Below, one piece after another: positions 6,568 through 13,597 of a stretch of 13,625 nt of DNA. The translations under genes and the position numbers were made by a program. The notes under the pieces are model-generated. The model saw only the letters and a program-made list of their open reading frames with translations, was not told where the DNA came from and searched no databases. This stretch comes from DATHVR01 sp035461175 (GTDB taxonomy: Bacteria > Actinomycetota > Acidimicrobiia > Spongiisociales > ZC4RG35), in contig DATHVR010000092.1 of NCBI GenBank assembly GCA_035461175.1, positions 1-13,625 of the forward strand. The letters are read 5' to 3'. Positions within the stretch are counted from its first letter, which is position 1. Every line of letters begins with the position of its first letter.

Positions 6568-7235
6568 TCATGGCCCAGGCCGACCCCTTCATCCGCTGGG
6601 ACTGGATATGGACCCACTTCGATGAGATGTGGGAGCGCACGGTCGAGCATTTCGTCCTCACCTCGATCGCCGTGGTGGTGGGTCTGATCGTGTCGGTGGG
6701 ACTGGCGATCGTGGCCCTCCGCTACCGACGCACCTACAGCCCGATCACGTGGACCGCCGGCGTCCTCTACACGATCCCCAGCATCGCCCTGTTCGCCTTC
6801 CTGGTTCCCTTCACCGGACTGACCCTTCTAACCGCCGAGATCGGTCTCGTCTCCTACACCCTGCTGATCCTGATCCGCAACATCGTCGCCGGCATCGACG
6901 GGGTACCTCCCTCGGTGGTGGAGTCGGCGGTCGGAATGGGCTACACGCCGCGACGGTTGTTCTGGGCGATCCAGGTCCCGCTCGCCCTTCCCGTCATCAT
7001 CGCCGGGGTCCGTATCGCCGCCGTGACCGTGGTGGGCCTCGTCACCGTGACCAGCCTCATCGGCCAGGGAGGGTATGGCGCCTTCATCCTGCGGGGCCTG
7101 GGACGCAATTTCGCCACCGAGATCCTGGTGGGGACGGTCCTCTCGATCCTCTTCGCCGTCCTCATCGACGTGATGCTGCTGGCGGTGCAGCGGCGGGCGG
7201 CCCCGTGGGTCCGACGGCGAGCGGAGACGTCGTGA
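6564..7235 (+). CDS. ABC transporter permease 1, osmoprotectant type (OpuCB/ProW-like)
   Basis: This 223-residue inner-membrane permease has about five to six hydrophobic helices and the cytoplasmic EAA loop that docks on the ATPase. The loop reads ESAVGMGYTPRRLFWAIQVP at 120-139, followed by LALP and a further helix. TVTSLIGQGGYGAFILRG is typical of OpuB/OpuC/YehY permeases. The start is ambiguous: ATG 6564 (MIMAQAD) or ATG 6570 (MAQAD). Neither has a good Shine-Dalgarno, and the start region lies against the 17-bp duplication, which appears to have removed a more upstream start at 6511. The membrane domain itself is full length, so the gene should still be functional if re-initiation works. 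It is followed by the second permease with a 4-nt overlap (GTGA). Confidence 0.9.
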   Translation: MIMAQADPFIRWDWIWTHFDEMWERTVEHFVLTSIAVVVGLIVSVGLAIVALRYRRTYSPITWTAGVLYTIPSIALFAFLVPFTGLTLLTAEIGLVSYTLLILIRNIVAGIDGVPPSVVESAVGMGYTPRRLFWAIQVPLALPVIIAGVRIAAVTVVGLVTVTSLIGQGGYGAFILRGLGRNFATEILVGTVLSILFAVLIDVMLLAVQRRAAPWVRRRAETS

Positions 7236-7948
7236 GCGAGTTCCTGGCCGACCTGGCCGAGTTCCTCGGCGACCCCGCCACCTGGTCGGGGCCTTCCGGT
7301 CTCCCCGCCCGCACCGGTGAGCACCTGCTCCTGTCGGCCTTCGCGCTGGCGGTGGCGGCGGCCATCACCTTGCCGCCGGCTCTGTGGCTGGGCCATCGGG
7401 GCCGGGGTGGGGTGGCGGTGGGGGCGGTAGTCAACATCGGGCGGGCCATCCCCTCATTCGGGATCGTGGCCCTGATGCTGCCGATCAGCCTCCGCTTCGG
7501 GTGGGGGATCGGCTACTGGCCCACCTTCGTGGCCCTGGTCGCCCTGGCCATGCCGCCCATCTTCACCAACACCTACACCGGCATCACCGAGGTCGAAGGC
7601 TCGGTACGCGAGGCGGCCCTGGGCATGGGGATGACCGGCGGGCAGATGCTCACCCGCACGGAGGTGCCGCTGGCCATGCCGGTGATCTGGACCGCCCTGC
7701 GTGTCTCGGCCGTCCAGGTGGTGGCAACGGCGACACTGGGGGCGGTGGTGGGATGGGGAGGCCTCGGTCGCTACGTGATCGACGGGTTCGCCCAGGGCAA
7801 CGACGTGTTCGTCTTCGTGGGGGGAGTGGTGGTGGCGGTGCTGGCCATCCTCGTCGACGTGGCCTTCTCGGTCGCCGAGCGCTTCGTCCTTCCCGCCGGG
7901 ACCCGCCATCGCGACCGGACGGAGATGGAAACCACGGTGCCGGCCTGA
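7232..7948 (+). CDS. ABC transporter permease 2, osmoprotectant type (OpuCD/YehW-like)
   Basis: This 238-residue permease pairs with permease 1 to form a heterodimeric channel. Hydrophobic helices begin at about residue 30 (HLLLSAFALAVAAAITLPPA). The NIGRAIPSFGIVALMLP segment is a hallmark of OpuC/YehW-type permeases. The ATPase-docking EAA loop is EAALGMGMTGGQMLTRTEVP at 127-146, followed by LAMP. GTG 7232 is chosen because it overlaps the permease 1 stop by 4 nt (GTGA) and homology starts immediately; the same frame is open upstream only as an overlap with permease 1. A 93-bp gap follows before the binding-protein gene. Having two separate permeases plus a separate binding protein distinguishes this from OpuA and OpuB systems with fused or single permeases. 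Confidence 0.92.
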   Translation: MSEFLADLAEFLGDPATWSGPSGLPARTGEHLLLSAFALAVAAAITLPPALWLGHRGRGGVAVGAVVNIGRAIPSFGIVALMLPISLRFGWGIGYWPTFVALVALAMPPIFTNTYTGITEVEGSVREAALGMGMTGGQMLTRTEVPLAMPVIWTALRVSAVQVVATATLGAVVGWGGLGRYVIDGFAQGNDVFVFVGGVVVAVLAILVDVAFSVAERFVLPAGTRHRDRTEMETTVPA

Positions 7949-7978
7949 TCACGTTCCCGGAAGCAACACGGTTCCCGC

Positions 7979-7984
7979 TACGTT
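7979..7984 (+). promoter_or_regulatory. Possible -10 hexamer of a separate promoter for the binding-protein gene
   Basis: TACGTT fits the actinobacterial TAnnnT pattern and lies in the 93-bp gap before the lipoprotein gene, which would give a leader of about 50 nt. No convincing -35 is seen. Two similar ACG(G)TTCCCG words at 7951-7959 and 7968-7977 lie just upstream and could be a protein-binding site. A separate promoter would help supply binding protein in excess over the membrane complex. Confidence 0.25.
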
Positions 7985-8029
7985 GCACTGGGTCACGGCG
8001 GGTCGCAAGGCGCGCCGTTCAACCAACGG

Positions 8030-8035
8030 AAGGAG
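8030..8035 (+). promoter_or_regulatory. Strong Shine-Dalgarno of the binding-protein gene
   Basis: AAGGAG within GGAAGGAGAT lies 6 nt before ATG 8042. It is the best-spaced ribosome site with an ordinary start codon in the window, and it fixes the start. It suggests high translation of the binding protein relative to the upstream permeases, which rely on stop-start overlaps. Confidence 0.85.
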
Positions 8036-8041
8036 ATACCC

Positions 8042-8965
8042 ATGCGGCGGAGAAACCGCAAGGACGTCATTGGGGCGGCCCTGCTCGTCGTGGCTCTGAT
8101 CGCGGCGGGGTGTGGGTCGGGTGATGACGCAAAGGAAGGACCGACGATCACGATCGGAGCCCAGAACTTCGGCGAGAGTGCCATTCTCGCCGAGGTCTAC
8201 GGTCAGGCCCTGACCGATGCCGGGTACGAGACTGCCATCCAGCCTCTGGGAGGGTTTCGGGAACTCGTCTTGGGCTCGTTCGAGAGCGATGAGATCAACT
8301 TCACCCCCGAGTACGCCGCTTCGATGCTCGAGTACCTCAACGAGGACGTGAGCGAGGCCACCGGCGATGCCGACGAGACCACCTCGATCCTCCAGGGTTA
8401 CCTCGACGAGATCGGGCTGGTCGCCTTCACCCCGTCGCCGGCGATCGACACCAACGCCTTCGTGGTGACTCCCGAGACCGCCGACGGAATGGGGATACGC
8501 AGCATCTCGGACATGGCGGGCAAGGAATCCGAGTTGACGCTGGGTGGACCGCCGGACTGCGAAACCAACCCCTTCTGCATCCCCGGGTTGCAGGATGCCT
8601 ACGGCATCGACCTGGCGGGCAGCTTCACCTCGCTCGACGCCGGGTCGGTGACGGTCCAGGCGCTGGAGGCGGGCGAGATCGACGTAGCGGTTCTGTTCTC
8701 CACCAGCGGCGTCATCGCCGACAAGGGCTGGATCCTGCTCGAGGACGACCAGAGCATGCTCGCCGCCGACAACGTGGTTCCGGTGGTCTCCACCGCGCTG
8801 GTCGAAGCCTACGGTGAGGAATTCCGCAGCCTGGTGGACGAGATCAGCGCCGCCATGACGACTGCCGACCTGACGGAATTGAACCGCCAGTTCGACATCG
8901 AGGCCCGCGACGCCAACGAGATCGCCACCGACTGGCTGACCGACAACGGTTTCCTCGACGGCTGA
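8042..8965 (+). CDS. Osmoprotectant ABC transporter substrate-binding lipoprotein (OpuCC/OsmF-like, OpuAC domain)
   Basis: This 307-residue extracytoplasmic solute receptor has an N-terminal signal of the lipoprotein type: basic MRRRNRK, a hydrophobic stretch, then IAAGC with the lipidated cysteine at C24 and a GSGDD linker. The mature part starts with ITIGAQNFGESAILAEVYGQ, the standard opening of the OpuAC family. NFTPEYAASM stands where relatives have the (D/N)xxPEYTG ligand-loop motif. C173 and C179 (PPDCETNPFCIPGL) could form a disulfide. Family members bind glycine betaine, choline, carnitine or related quaternary amines; the exact ligand cannot be decided here. The gene closes the transporter cluster and has its own strong ribosome site. 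A long palindrome begins about 8 nt after its stop. Confidence 0.93.
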   Translation: MRRRNRKDVIGAALLVVALIAAGCGSGDDAKEGPTITIGAQNFGESAILAEVYGQALTDAGYETAIQPLGGFRELVLGSFESDEINFTPEYAASMLEYLNEDVSEATGDADETTSILQGYLDEIGLVAFTPSPAIDTNAFVVTPETADGMGIRSISDMAGKESELTLGGPPDCETNPFCIPGLQDAYGIDLAGSFTSLDAGSVTVQALEAGEIDVAVLFSTSGVIADKGWILLEDDQSMLAADNVVPVVSTALVEAYGEEFRSLVDEISAAMTTADLTELNRQFDIEARDANEIATDWLTDNGFLDG

Positions 8966-8972
8966 CCTCCCT

Positions 8973-9024
8973 GCTTTTCGCGCATGAATTGCGTGCCATA
9001 GCGCGCAATCCATGCGCGAAAGCG
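8973..9024. repeat. Long imperfect palindrome (intergenic hairpin element)
   Basis: The arms 8976-8996 and 9001-9021 are complementary at 19 of 21 positions around a CATA loop. One of the two exceptions can form a G-U pair in RNA. A further GC/GC pair at the base is reachable through one bulged T. It begins 10 nt after the binding-protein stop and ends about 30 nt before the tricorn ATG. There is no T-run on either side, so it is not a classic intrinsic terminator, though it could end or stabilise transcripts. The left half is 20/28 identical to the sequence after the pyrophosphatase gene at 13598-13625. Confidence 0.8.
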
Positions 9025-9039
9025 GGTCCGGGGCGTCGC

Positions 9040-9045
9040 TACCGT
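9040..9045 (+). promoter_or_regulatory. Candidate -10 element for the tricorn gene (leaderless)
   Basis: TACCGT (TAnnnT) lies at -14 to -9 relative to ATG 9054, and no ribosome site is present between them. The position matches the TATGGT before the DUF5995 gene. A -35 is not evident; its expected place overlaps the right foot of the palindrome. Confidence 0.35.
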
Positions 9046-9053
9046 GAGTCGCC

Positions 9054-12000
9054 ATGATCTCCGGCTACTACCGCTTTCCCGATGTCCATGACGATCGCGT
9101 CGTCTTCGTGTCCGAAGACGACCTGTGGGAGGTGGCCCTCGACGGGGGCCGGGCCCGGCGGCTGACCGCCAACCCCGGACCTTCCGCCTACCCGGTCTAT
9201 TCGCCGGACGGGACTCGCATCGCCTACACCGGGCGCGACGAGGGCGTGACCGAGGTCCAGGTCATGGACGCCGACGGCGGGAGCCCCACCCGCCTCACCT
9301 ACCACGGCGCCCTCAGCCAGGTGGTGGGATGGGACGGCGACGAGATCGTCTACGCCTCCAACGCCGAATGGCCGTTCAGCAACGACTTCCGCCTCTGGTC
9401 GGTGCCGGCCGACGGCGGGCCGCCCCGCCTGCTTCCCTGGGGACCGGCCCGCAACCTCACCCGACAACCCGGTGGCCCCGGTGTCGTCCTCGGCCGTCAC
9501 ACCGCCGATCCGGCGCGGTGGAAGCGCTACCGGGGTGGCCGGCTGGGCACGATCTGGATCGATCGATCCGGAGAGGGCGACTTCAAGCCTCTGGTCGAAC
9601 TCGAGGGGAATCTCGCCTCCCCGATGTGGATCGGGAGGCGGGTCTACTTCCTTTCCGACCACGAGGGCCACGGCAACCTGTATTCCGTCACCCCCACCGG
9701 TCGGTCCCTGCATCGCCACACCGGCCACCAGGACTTCTATGCCCGCCATGCCTCCACCGATGGCGCCACCATCGTCTATCACGCCGGGGGTGACCTGTGG
9801 GCGCTGGATCCGGACGGCGATGAGCCGAGGCGGGTCGAGGTGGGACTGCCGTCCGCCCGCCCCCACCGCAACCGCCGCTTCATTCCGCCCGGCAAGTACC
9901 TGGAGTCGGTCGACATCCACCCCGAGGGCCACTCGCTGGCCGCCACGGTGAGGGGTGGCGCCTACACGATGCCGCTGTGGGAGGGGTCGGTCCACCGCCA
10001 TGGCCCGGTGTCTGCCTCCCGGCGGCGTCTGACCACATGGCTGCCCGATGGCGAGCGGATCATCGCCGTCACCGACGAAGGCGGAGAGGAGTCACTGGTC
10101 GTCGATCGAGTCGACGGGAGTGAGTCCCGAATCATCGAGGCCGATTTGGGTCGGGTACGCAGTCTCGATGTCGCTCCCGCCGGTGCCGAGCGGGTGGCGC
10201 TCACCAACCACCGGCACGAGGTGCTGGTCGTCGAGTTGGGCTCGGGCCGGGTCCGAACCGTGCATCGCAGCCCCTATTCGTGGATCGCCGGCATCGCCTG
10301 GTCGGCCGACGGCCGCTGGCTTGCCTTCTCGGCCGCCACCACCCGCACCAGTCACAGCATCTTCCTGGTTGACACCAAAGGAAAGGGAGATCCCGTGCGG
10401 GTCACCCGCCCCGATTTCGACGACCGCTGGCCCAGCTTCGACCCCGGGGGCCAGTTCCTGTATTTCACCTCGGCGCGGGTCTTCGATCCCGTCGCCGACA
10501 CCCATTTCCACGACTACTCGTTCCCTTCCGGTAGCCGGCCCCACCTCCTCGCCCTGCGGCCCGATGTCCCCTCGCCCTTCGACCCGGCCCAACGTCCCGC
10601 CCGGGCACCGGGCGCGCCCCCGCCGGGGTCGCCCGCTCCGAAGAACGGTGAGAAGGCCGGCAAGGAGAAAGCCGCCCCCGATCCGGTGGAGATCGACCTG
10701 GAGGGGATCGACTCGCGGGTGGTGGCGTTTCCCCAGCCTCCGGGCCGTTACGGACCGGTTCGCGGAGCCAAGGGAAGGGTGTTCACGATCGTCTTCCCGG
10801 TCTCGGGAGCTCTCACGCCCCAGTCCAAGCCCACCGGCCGGGTGGAGGCATGGGACTTCGCCACCGAGAAGATCGAGCAGATCGCCGACTCCGTGTCCGG
10901 GATCATCACCAATCCCGCCGGCACCGTGTTGGGAATCTATGGAGACCGCAAGTTGCGGGTGGTCCCGGTCGGGTGGAAGGACGACAAGTCGGGGTCCCAG
11001 GAGACCGGTAGGTCCACCGGATGGGTCGATCTCAACCGGATCCGGAGCCAGATCGATCCCGGCGCCGAGTGGCGACAGATGTATTCGGAATCCTGGCGCC
11101 TGCAGCGGGATTACTTCTGGTTCGAGGACATGTCCGGGGTCGACTGGCTCGAGATACACGATCGCTACCTGCCTCTGGTCGATCGGATCGGATCCCGGGC
11201 CGAGTTCAGTGACCTTCTCTGGGAGATGCAGGGGGAACTGGGCACCTCTCATGCCTATGAGCTGGGAGGCGACTACCGGCCCGTTCCCACCTACCCCCAG
11301 GGATCGCTGGGAGCCGGATACGAGCTGGATCGGGGGCGGTGGAAGGTCACCGAGATCGTCGAGGGGGATCCGTGGGAGCCCAAGGCCAGTTCGCCTCTCG
11401 CCGCGCCGGGCGTGGACGTGCGGGTGGGCGACCGGCTGGTGGCGGTAGACGGTCAGGAACTATCGACCGGCACCCATCCCAACGAGATGCTGATCGACCG
11501 TGGCGGACGCCCGGTGACCCTGACCCTGAAGAGGGGCCGGCGCAAGGCTCACACCGTGACCGTCACTCCGCTGGCCGATGAGACTGCCCTGCGCTATCGG
11601 CGCTGGGTGGAGGCGAACCGGGGAACGGTGGCCGAGGCGACCGACGGACGGGCCGGCTATATCCACATCCCGGACATGGGGGCGACAGGATTCGCCGAGT
11701 TCCATCGTGCCCTTCTCACCGAGGTCGACCGCGAGGGTCTGGTGATCGACGTGCGCTACAACCGGGGCGGCAATGTGAGCCAGCTCCTGCTCGAGCGGCT
11801 GCTGCGCCGGCGGCTGGGGTGGATGGTGACCCGCTGGCGGGAACCGGTGCCTTTCCCCAACGATGCCCCGGCCGGGCCGATGGTCGCCCTCACCAACGAG
11901 CTGTCGGGTTCGGACGGCGACATTTTCAGCCACACCTTCAAGCTGGTGGGCCTCGGTCCCCTGATCGGGACCCGCACCTGGGGAGGTGTGATCGGGATCT

Positions 12001-12263
12001 GGCCCCAGCAGTCACTGGTTGACGGGACGGTCACCACCCAGCCCGAGTTCGCCCACTGGTTCGAGGACGTCGGCTTCGCGGTCGAGAACTACGGCACCGA
12101 CCCCGATATCGAGGTCCACATCGCCCCCCAGGACTACGCCGCCGGGCGTGATCCCCAGATGGAGAGGGCGCTGAGCGAACTGATGGACCTGATGGAGGCT
12201 CACGTCGAACGGGTCCCGGATCCGGAGGCAAGACCGGACCTGAAGCCCCCGCGGCTTTCCTGA
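9054..12263 (+). CDS. Tricorn protease homologue (S41 family peptidase)
   Basis: This 1069-residue cytosolic protease is of the tricorn type, which forms large assemblies and cuts peptides produced by other proteases. The N-terminal ~500 residues are beta-propeller repeats (opening FPDVHDDRVVFVSEDDLWEV, with repeated SPDGTRIAY-like blades). A Pro/Ala/Lys-rich linker lies near 503-545. A C1 region follows, then a PDZ domain at about 755-835 (EIVEGDPWEPK...VGDRLVAVDGQEL), then the S41 catalytic domain. The catalytic residues are all present: S732-H733 in GTSHAY, nucleophile S953 with D954 in SGSDGDIFS, and E1011 in ENYGTDPD. The H-to-S and S-to-E spacings (220 and 58) nearly equal those of Thermoplasma tricorn (219 and 58, from H746, S965 and E1023). 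No signal peptide is seen. ATG 9054 matches the family N-terminus. No tricorn-interacting aminopeptidase gene is adjacent. An active enzyme is expected; its role in bacteria is poorly known. Confidence 0.95.
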   Translation: MISGYYRFPDVHDDRVVFVSEDDLWEVALDGGRARRLTANPGPSAYPVYSPDGTRIAYTGRDEGVTEVQVMDADGGSPTRLTYHGALSQVVGWDGDEIVYASNAEWPFSNDFRLWSVPADGGPPRLLPWGPARNLTRQPGGPGVVLGRHTADPARWKRYRGGRLGTIWIDRSGEGDFKPLVELEGNLASPMWIGRRVYFLSDHEGHGNLYSVTPTGRSLHRHTGHQDFYARHASTDGATIVYHAGGDLWALDPDGDEPRRVEVGLPSARPHRNRRFIPPGKYLESVDIHPEGHSLAATVRGGAYTMPLWEGSVHRHGPVSASRRRLTTWLPDGERIIAVTDEGGEESLVVDRVDGSESRIIEADLGRVRSLDVAPAGAERVALTNHRHEVLVVELGSGRVRTVHRSPYSWIAGIAWSADGRWLAFSAATTRTSHSIFLVDTKGKGDPVRVTRPDFDDRWPSFDPGGQFLYFTSARVFDPVADTHFHDYSFPSGSRPHLLALRPDVPSPFDPAQRPARAPGAPPPGSPAPKNGEKAGKEKAAPDPVEIDLEGIDSRVVAFPQPPGRYGPVRGAKGRVFTIVFPVSGALTPQSKPTGRVEAWDFATEKIEQIADSVSGIITNPAGTVLGIYGDRKLRVVPVGWKDDKSGSQETGRSTGWVDLNRIRSQIDPGAEWRQMYSESWRLQRDYFWFEDMSGVDWLEIHDRYLPLVDRIGSRAEFSDLLWEMQGELGTSHAYELGGDYRPVPTYPQGSLGAGYELDRGRWKVTEIVEGDPWEPKASSPLAAPGVDVRVGDRLVAVDGQELSTGTHPNEMLIDRGGRPVTLTLKRGRRKAHTVTVTPLADETALRYRRWVEANRGTVAEATDGRAGYIHIPDMGATGFAEFHRALLTEVDREGLVIDVRYNRGGNVSQLLLERLLRRRLGWMVTRWREPVPFPNDAPAGPMVALTNELSGSDGDIFSHTFKLVGLGPLIGTRTWGGVIGIWPQQSLVDGTVTTQPEFAHWFEDVGFAVENYGTDPDIEVHIAPQDYAAGRDPQMERALSELMDLMEAHVERVPDPEARPDLKPPRLS

Positions 12264-12284
12264 GCCGGAGGTCAAAGGCTCAGG
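12259..12284. terminator. Bidirectional hairpin between convergent genes, containing both stop codons
   Basis: CCTGAGCC (12259-12266) and GGCTCAGG (12277-12284) form a perfect 8-bp stem with a 10-nt loop. The tricorn stop (12261-12263) lies in the left arm and the DUF5995 stop (12280-12282 on the minus strand) in the right arm. No T-run follows on either strand, so termination strength is uncertain, but placement between convergent genes fits a shared terminator. Confidence 0.55.
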
Positions 12285-12951
12285 TCGAGATCAGGTCGGC
12301 CAGGCCGGTGGCCCGCTCTGAGATGCGCTCGGTCACGTCCTGTTGGCGGTCGGCCGTCTTCGCTTCCACCAGGTCGATGGCGTCGTGCCATACCTCGTCC
12401 CGCCAGCCGGCGATGAGACGGGAGAAGAGCCATTCGTCGAATGGGCCGAGCAGGCGATCGAGCAGACCCATGGCGGGGGAGAGCGGCTCCACCACCTCGG
12501 CCTGAACGACATCGACGGTGCGGCCGATGATCAGGTTGACGGCCTCGTGGTCAGAATGGCGGTCACTCCGGCGGGAGGGGTCGAGCAGGTCCCAGTCGTC
12601 GAGGACATCGGCGAGGGCGAAGGCGAGGTCGTAGTTGATGTGGGCGTTGATGCCCAGGAGCAGGTGCTGGAGAGGATGGAGGTCGGCCGCTCCTGCCGCC
12701 CCGAGAGCGTGGCGCCACACCAGGGGGCACTCTCCGCCCGAGTCGTAGAGATCGATCGCATCGAAGTAATAGTCGGCGAAGCGATGGAGCAGGCGATCGA
12801 CCCAGGCGCAGTCGCCGAATTCGCCGCGCCGGATCGCCTCGACAATGCCCGAGGTCATCGTGGAGTAGGCATCGGCGAAGATGGCGCGCCGGTCTCCCCG
12901 GCCCGTCCAGTCGCTCGAGAGTTGCTGCATACGCAGGAGGGCGGCCGACAT
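12280..12951 (-). CDS. DUF5995 family protein
   Basis: This 223-residue, mostly helical protein is of unknown function. YYFDAIDLY at 61-69 and LQHLLLGINAHINYDL at 94-109 match the DUF5995 family, in which the His/Asn/Asp-rich helix is the most conserved part. H96, H104, D108, H132 and H135 are candidate metal or catalytic residues by pattern only. There is no signal peptide and no membrane segment beyond amphipathic helices. ATG 12951 (MSAALLRMQQ) is preferred: a TATGGT -10-like element lies 8 nt upstream. The longer frame up to 13023 would run into the divergent pyrophosphatase gene and gives a Pro/Gly-rich leader. ATG 12930 is a shorter option. The gene converges on tricorn with only 16 bp between the stops and diverges from ppa with 33 bp between the starts. 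Confidence 0.82.
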   Translation of the reverse strand: MSAALLRMQQLSSDWTGRGDRRAIFADAYSTMTSGIVEAIRRGEFGDCAWVDRLLHRFADYYFDAIDLYDSGGECPLVWRHALGAAGAADLHPLQHLLLGINAHINYDLAFALADVLDDWDLLDPSRRSDRHSDHEAVNLIIGRTVDVVQAEVVEPLSPAMGLLDRLLGPFDEWLFSRLIAGWRDEVWHDAIDLVEAKTADRQQDVTERISERATGLADLIST

Positions 12952-12959
12952 CGGGCGGG

Positions 12960-12968
12960 ACCATAACA
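12960..12968 (-). promoter_or_regulatory. Candidate extended -10 promoter for the DUF5995 gene
   Basis: The minus strand reads TGT-TATGGT, an extended -10 with the hexamer at -14 to -9 relative to ATG 12951 and no ribosome site. The expected -35 zone falls on the pyrophosphatase start codon and is not consensus-like. It lies within the 33-bp divergent gap. Confidence 0.42.
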
Positions 12969-12969
12969 G

Positions 12970-12978
12970 TGCCAGAAT
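12970..12978 (+). promoter_or_regulatory. Candidate extended -10 promoter for the pyrophosphatase gene
   Basis: TGC-CAGAAT places a -10-like hexamer at exactly -12 to -7 relative to ATG 12985, the expected position for a leaderless transcript. It resembles the TGC-CACCAT element before pntA alpha-1. No ribosome site is present. Confidence 0.4.
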
Positions 12979-12984
12979 GGCGCC

Positions 12985-13587
12985 ATGACCGAGTTCACCC
13001 GGTGGCGGCCCCATCCCTGGCATGGACTGAGTGCGGGACCCGAACCCCCGGTGGTGGTGACCGCCTACATCGAGATCACGCCCTTCGACGTGGTCAAGTA
13101 CGAGGTGGACAAACCGACCGGCTACCTCAAGGTCGATCGTCCTCAGCAGACGTCGTCGTCACCGCCCACTCTCTACGGCTTCATCCCTCGCACCTATGCC
13201 GGCGAGCGGGTCCGTGACCTGTGTCCCGGTGCGGACCGGGGCGACGGCGACCCGATGGACGTGTGCGTGATCTCGGAGCGGCCGATCGACCGGGCCGACA
13301 TTCTCCTCACCGCCCGGGTGGTGGGCGGCCTGCAGATGCTGGACGGGGGAGAGGCCGACGACAAGATCATCGCCGTACTGGCCAACGACCCCATCTGGGC
13401 CGGGGTCCAGGACCTGGTGGAACTGCCGGAGGCACTGATCGATCGTCTGTCGCACTACTTCGAGACCTACAAGCTCCATCCTGGATCGGAGGCCGACGTC
13501 ACCATCCAGCGCCGCTACGGCCGGGAGCACGCCTTCCGGGTGATCGAAGCCTCGATCGAGGACTATCAGGAGAGCTTCCCCGCCTGA
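12985..13587 (+). CDS. ppa: Inorganic pyrophosphatase, family I, chlamydial-like subtype
   Basis: This 200-residue soluble enzyme hydrolyses pyrophosphate to two phosphates, pulling biosynthetic reactions forward. The family I active site is complete. K38 and E40 are in KYEVDK, R52 in KVDRPQ and Y64 in LYGFIP. D87, D89 and D92 lie in the DGDPMD signature, D120, D125 and K127 in the GGEADDKIIAV region, and Y162-K163 in HYFETYK. The D-to-D-to-K spacing equals that of E. coli D97, D102 and K104. The protein differs from the ~175-residue E. coli type. The opening HPWHG, the YIEITPFDVVKYEVDK stretch, KVDRPQ and the insert before GDGDPMD match the longer subtype known from Chlamydia. Start ATG 12985 lies 7 nt after a -10-like element. 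The start is 33 bp from the divergent DUF5995 gene. Confidence 0.95.
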   Translation: MTEFTRWRPHPWHGLSAGPEPPVVVTAYIEITPFDVVKYEVDKPTGYLKVDRPQQTSSSPPTLYGFIPRTYAGERVRDLCPGADRGDGDPMDVCVISERPIDRADILLTARVVGGLQMLDGGEADDKIIAVLANDPIWAGVQDLVELPEALIDRLSHYFETYKLHPGSEADVTIQRRYGREHAFRVIEASIEDYQESFPA

Positions 13588-13597
13588 CCCAAACCCG

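Noticed and set aside
6629..7231. Upstream extension of permease 2 through permease 1
   Set aside because: The translation is Arg/His/Gly-rich with no membrane character and overlaps permease 1 in another frame. GTG 7232 has the usual 4-nt overlap and starts the homology.
7951..7977. Two similar ACG(G)TTCCCG words as an operator
   Set aside because: Each match is only 9-10 bases with one difference, and a single pair is not strong evidence. It is mentioned only with the candidate promoter.
8973..9024. The palindrome as a classic Rho-independent terminator
   Set aside because: There is no T-run after either arm; the TTTT lies at the base of the left arm, not after the stem. It is recorded as a repeat element instead.
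10092..11448. Long open frames on both strands inside the tricorn gene
   Set aside because: They are shadows of the tricorn frame with skewed composition and no recognisable domain.
12952..13023. 24-codon N-terminal extension of the DUF5995 protein
   Set aside because: It overlaps the pyrophosphatase coding region and gives a Pro/Gly-rich leader. ATG 12951 is preceded by a -10-like element at a sensible distance.
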